The notes beneath the pieces are model-generated. The model was not told the DNA's origin. It saw only the letters and a program-made list of their open reading frames with translations, and searched no databases. This document shows, in pieces, positions 61,222 to 64,000 of a stretch of DNA of 64,000 nt (the stretch's first letter is position 1; each line of letters opens with the position of its first letter). Source of the DNA: Woeseiaceae bacterium (GTDB lineage Bacteria > Pseudomonadota > Gammaproteobacteria > Steroidobacterales > Woeseiaceae); the NCBI GenBank assembly GCA_028280615.1, contig JANQLK010000019.1:1-64000 (forward strand). The letters run 5' to 3'. The position numbers and the translations under genes were made by a program.

Positions 61222-61611
61222 ATGCGACTTCAACTGGCACTCAACGTAAAAGACCTCGACCAGGCCGTGGACTACTACAGCCGGCTGTTCGGCGCCGAAC
61301 CGCACAAGCGCCGCGACGGCTACGCGAACTTCGCGATCGACAACCCGGCGCTCAAACTCGTGCTGTTCGAGAACCCCGGGGCGGACGAGCGCATCAACCA
61401 TCTGGGCGTGGAAGCGCAGTCGCAGCACGAACTCGACGAGGCCATCGAACGCCTGACCGCCGAGGGCATCGCCGGCCAGCGCGAGGACGAGACGACCTGC
61501 TGTCACGCGACGCAGAACAAGATCTGGTCGTCCGAGCCGGACGGCATCAACTGGGAGTGGTACCGGATTACCGACGATCAGCCGAAGACGGTCGACACCC
61601 GCTGCTGCTAG
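61222..61611 (+). CDS. ArsI/CadI family metalloenzyme (VOC fold)
   Basis: 129 residues. The vicinal Cys pair Cys93-Cys94 in TTCCHATQNKIW, His60 in NHLGVE and Glu112 in WEWY match the metal and substrate residues of ArsI, which cleaves C-As bonds of organoarsenicals. The first Fe ligand His of ArsI is replaced by Gln4 (MRLQLALNV), as in CadI. An extra Cys pair ends the protein. The ATG at 61222 was chosen because the VOC fold begins there; the frame extends upstream through the operator region. Confidence 0.85.
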   Translation: MRLQLALNVKDLDQAVDYYSRLFGAEPHKRRDGYANFAIDNPALKLVLFENPGADERINHLGVEAQSQHELDEAIERLTAEGIAGQREDETTCCHATQNKIWSSEPDGINWEWYRITDDQPKTVDTRCC

Positions 61612-61660
61612 CGACGCCCGCTCGTGGTAGCGTGAGCGCTTTCCATGATGGGGAACGGCG

Positions 61661-62032
61661 ATGCAACTCGGCGCATTTTCGGTAAGCCTGGCTGTCAAGG
61701 ACATCAAGGCGTCGCGCGATTTCTACGCAAAGCTCGGCTTCGAGCCGGTGGGCGGCGATATCGAGCAGAACTGGCTGATCCTGAGAAACGGCGACCACAC
61801 GATCGGCCTGTTCCAGAGCATGTTCGAAGACAACGTCCTGACCTTCAATCCCGGCTGGGACCAGCAGTGTAACGAGATCGGCAGTTTCACGGACGTGCGC
61901 GAGATCCAGGCGGCACTCAAGGACGCTGGCGTCGCGCTCGTGTCGGAGGCCGACGAGACGAGCAAGGGACCGGCCAGCATCACGATGCTCGACCCGGACG
62001 GCAACGCCATCCTGATCGACCAGCACCGCTAG
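61661..62032 (+). CDS. VOC family (glyoxalase/bleomycin resistance-like) protein
   Basis: 123 residues with two beta-alpha-beta-beta-beta modules: [22 protein letters not shown] split as [17 protein letters not shown], and the second module ending [13 protein letters not shown]. Substrate unknown. It lies 49 bases after the CadI/ArsI gene on the same strand; no Cys pair, so not a second arsenic lyase. Metal ligands cannot be fixed by eye. Confidence 0.82.
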   Translation: MQLGAFSVSLAVKDIKASRDFYAKLGFEPVGGDIEQNWLILRNGDHTIGLFQSMFEDNVLTFNPGWDQQCNEIGSFTDVREIQAALKDAGVALVSEADETSKGPASITMLDPDGNAILIDQHR

Positions 62033-62084
62033 CCGTCGAACGGGTACACTCGTCTCCTCAAGTTTCTACTGGAGACCCACGATC

Positions 62085-63764
62085 ATGCGCAACCCCCGTC
62101 GCTACTCCGGCATCCTGTTGTTCGCGGCCTGCCTGCTCGTCTTCAACGCAAGTGCGGCCGATGGCGAATCGCCGTCCGCGATGCTTCACGCGCTGATCGA
62201 GCGCGCGCTCGCGATCGAGCCCGAGACGCGCCTCGAGGCCGACTACCTGCTGGCCGCCGAGGAATACAGGCAAGTGCTCGCCGAGGTCGAAGGCATCGAC
62301 TACGACGCCCTGTCGCTCGACGACCAGGTAGACCTCGAGCTCCTGGTCGCGCACGTCAGGACGCGCATCTTCGAGTACGAGGATCTCAAGCTGTACCAGG
62401 TGAGCCCGGTGTCGTACATCGCGCTCGGCAGGACGAGCTCGCTGTTCTTACGGCCCGAGGCCAACAGCGTCGCGGCCGGCAAGCGCGCGATCGAGGAACT
62501 CGGGAAACTCGGCACGCGCTTCGAGGAGGCACGGGCGAACCTGACCAACCCGGCGCGGACCTGGACCGAGAACGCAATCTACACGGCCTACTACGGCGAA
62601 ATGCTGCTCAAGGATTATCTGCCGGACGTGTCGATACCGGACGAGGACGTCACGCGCGAACTCAAGGCAGCCGCGAGGGAGGCGCTCAGGGAGCTGCGCG
62701 CCTACACGGAATGGCTCGAGGACGATCTGCTGCCGCGCTCGACGCGCTCTCCCGCCTGGACCGTCGAGCAGATCGACGCCTACCAGGTCGGCAAGGAGAT
62801 GCTCGACGAATACCCGGCGCGCGAAATGCTGAGGATCGCCGAGGAAGACGCTAAGGTGACGCGGCGCGAGATGGAGGAGCTCGCAAAGAAGATCCACCCG
62901 TCGGGCGATCTTCGCACGGTCTGGGAACTCATGAAGGACGAGGCGCCACCCTGGGAAGGCGTGCTGCCGATGTCGCAGAGCTACGTGGACCTTACGACCG
63001 ACTGGCTTAAGAACGAAGGCAGCCACGTCGTGACGATTCCCGACTACATCGACTACGGCGCGCTCTTGAGTCCACCGATGGCGCGCCGCATCCTGTCGTT
63101 CGGCGGCGCGACGCGCGGACCGAACCTCGCGGGCCGGCAGTCCGGCTACTACATCCTGACGCCGCTCGAGGACCGGCTTAGCGACGAGGAGAAGGCCAGC
63201 CGGATTCGCTCCTACAACCCATACTGGACGCACGTGATTTCCTACCACGAGTGGCTGGGCCACAACGTGCAGATCGCAGCCGCGGCCGAGCACGTCGACC
63301 GGCCGATCCGCCAGGCCTACAACTCGAGCTACCTGAGCCAGGCCTGGTCGTTCTACCTCGAGAAGCTGCTGCCCGACGAGGGCTACTACGACGACAGGCT
63401 CGACTACATCACGGGCCTGAAAACCCACATGGGCCGACTGCAGATGCGCATGTGGCGCGTGCAGCGCATCATCACGAAGATCCGCATGGCGATGGGCGAC
63501 ATGAGCTTCGACGAGGCCGTGCAGGCCTACATCGACGAGATCGGCATGGAGCCCACGAACGCGTTCATCGAGGTGCAGCGCGACTCACAGAGCCCGCACC
63601 CGCCGGGCCGCGAGATCATCGGCGAGATTGCGATCCTCAAGATGCGCGAGGAATACCAGCGGCGCATGGGCCGGCACTACTCGATGAAACGATTTCACGA
63701 TACGTTTTTGACCTACGGCGACATTCCGTTCAAGCAGATCGAAAGGTTGATGCTGGAGCAGTAG
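62085..63764 (+). CDS. DUF885 family secreted protein
   Basis: 559 residues with a signal peptide (about 1-24, ending ASA). DUF885 members are putative zinc peptidases with a HExxPGH site; here the matching segment is His388-Glu389-Trp-Leu-Gly-His393 (HEWLGHNVQ), one residue shorter. A downstream AWSFYLEKL block corresponds to the EGWALY-type segment. The rest is helical. Probably periplasmic. 53 bases separate it from the VOC gene. Confidence 0.82.
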   Translation: MRNPRRYSGILLFAACLLVFNASAADGESPSAMLHALIERALAIEPETRLEADYLLAAEEYRQVLAEVEGIDYDALSLDDQVDLELLVAHVRTRIFEYEDLKLYQVSPVSYIALGRTSSLFLRPEANSVAAGKRAIEELGKLGTRFEEARANLTNPARTWTENAIYTAYYGEMLLKDYLPDVSIPDEDVTRELKAAAREALRELRAYTEWLEDDLLPRSTRSPAWTVEQIDAYQVGKEMLDEYPAREMLRIAEEDAKVTRREMEELAKKIHPSGDLRTVWELMKDEAPPWEGVLPMSQSYVDLTTDWLKNEGSHVVTIPDYIDYGALLSPPMARRILSFGGATRGPNLAGRQSGYYILTPLEDRLSDEEKASRIRSYNPYWTHVISYHEWLGHNVQIAAAAEHVDRPIRQAYNSSYLSQAWSFYLEKLLPDEGYYDDRLDYITGLKTHMGRLQMRMWRVQRIITKIRMAMGDMSFDEAVQAYIDEIGMEPTNAFIEVQRDSQSPHPPGREIIGEIAILKMREEYQRRMGRHYSMKRFHDTFLTYGDIPFKQIERLMLEQ

Positions 63765-63865
63765 GCTTGGGTGAGTCGTTTAGCCGAGGGGGCGCACTGT
63801 CCCCGGCGCGGCGGTTGGCCGGCTGGAAACGGCCGGCAGCACGACCTGCGCAACATAGCGTGTGC

Positions 63866-64000
63866 CTATCGTTTTGCGTCGGGGATCGAATCCCATGACT
63901 CCCAGTCTATCTCTCTACCCGGAAACGCCACGTTTTCAAATGGCCACTCTTCCGCAAGCCAATCCTCGACGATTTCGAACAAGCTTGTGTCGGCGGAGCT
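63866..64000 (-). CDS. C-terminal part of an unidentified protein (runs off window)
   Basis: The last 44 codons of a minus-strand frame end with TAG at 63868-63866 and extend beyond the window edge without a stop. The visible residues are acidic and Trp-rich (LFEIVEDWLAEEWPF, later REIDWESWDSIPD). No family is recognised from this fragment. The 100 bases between this stop and the DUF885 stop contain a GCCGGC/GCCGGC inverted repeat but no T-run terminator. Confidence 0.45.
   Translation of the reverse strand, partial: SSADTSLFEIVEDWLAEEWPFENVAFPGREIDWESWDSIPDAKR

Noticed and set aside
63794..63845. Terminator after the DUF885 gene
   Set aside because: A GCCGGC inverted repeat is present but no T-rich tail follows on either strand.

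Overview
A compact, GC-rich bacterial chromosome segment with no mobile element, phage or CRISPR array inside it. The gene neighbourhoods are those of a gammaproteobacterium: lptD-surA-pdxA-rsmA-apaG-apaH, mreBCD-mrdAB-mltB-rlpA-dacA-ybeD-lipB, hemA-prfA, lolB-prs-rplY-pth-ychF, lgt-thyA-folA, and an amgK-murU pair divergent from lptD. A high-GC marine or soil lineage (Woeseiales, Xanthomonadales or Chromatiales-like) is my guess; no sequence search was possible.

Layout. 1-138: the 5' three-quarters of a tRNA-Met-like gene (minus strand) whose T loop runs straight into a series of stem-loops, reaching the window edge. 292-6911: a TRIC-family membrane protein, then a long minus-strand block (TPR protein, lolB, tRNA-Gln, prs, rplY, pth, ychF). 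7078-10440: hemA, prfA and a Gfo/Idh/MocA oxidoreductase. 10437-12969: a cbs plus cystathionine gamma-lyase/synthase pair for transsulfuration. 13058-19442: prmC, a cyclophilin, then mostly short accessory genes (EEP-family phosphatase, cupin, GNAT, GGCT-like, DUF6174, DUF5996, lipoprotein, FMN-binding protein). 19450-26169: methionine cycle operon, ArsR-methyltransferase regulator, metF, metH and a secreted propeller protein, with a perfect 24-bp palindrome just upstream of the regulator. 26310-31453: serine hydrolase, hslO, gatCAB. 31591-41098: the cell-shape and peptidoglycan run ending in lipB. 41079-42835: murU-amgK, MurNAc recycling. 42884-54026: outer-membrane biogenesis genes (lptD, surA) continuing through pdxA, rsmA, apaGH into a kynurenine-pathway module (3-hydroxyanthranilate dioxygenase, kynureninase, kynurenine monooxygenase) and an SDR protein. 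54036-57841: MATE exporter with a long leader, folA, thyA, lgt. 57935-64000: DUF255 thioredoxin-fold protein, PhzF, a divergent arsR / CadI-ArsI pair, a VOC protein, a DUF885 protein, and the C-terminus of an unidentified minus-strand gene.

Genes are packed with 1-, 4- and 8-base overlaps, and many coupled genes start with GTG or TTG, or in one case probably CTG. Convergent neighbours touch or overlap, so there is almost no room for intrinsic terminators; only one convincing terminator (after rplY) was found. The least expected features are the interrupted tRNA with its hairpin series, the fused ArsR-methyltransferase with its palindrome, the kynurenine genes at the tail of the lptD operon, and the 300-base leader of the MATE gene with a possible 31-residue ORF. 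I did not find a clearly new multi-gene system.
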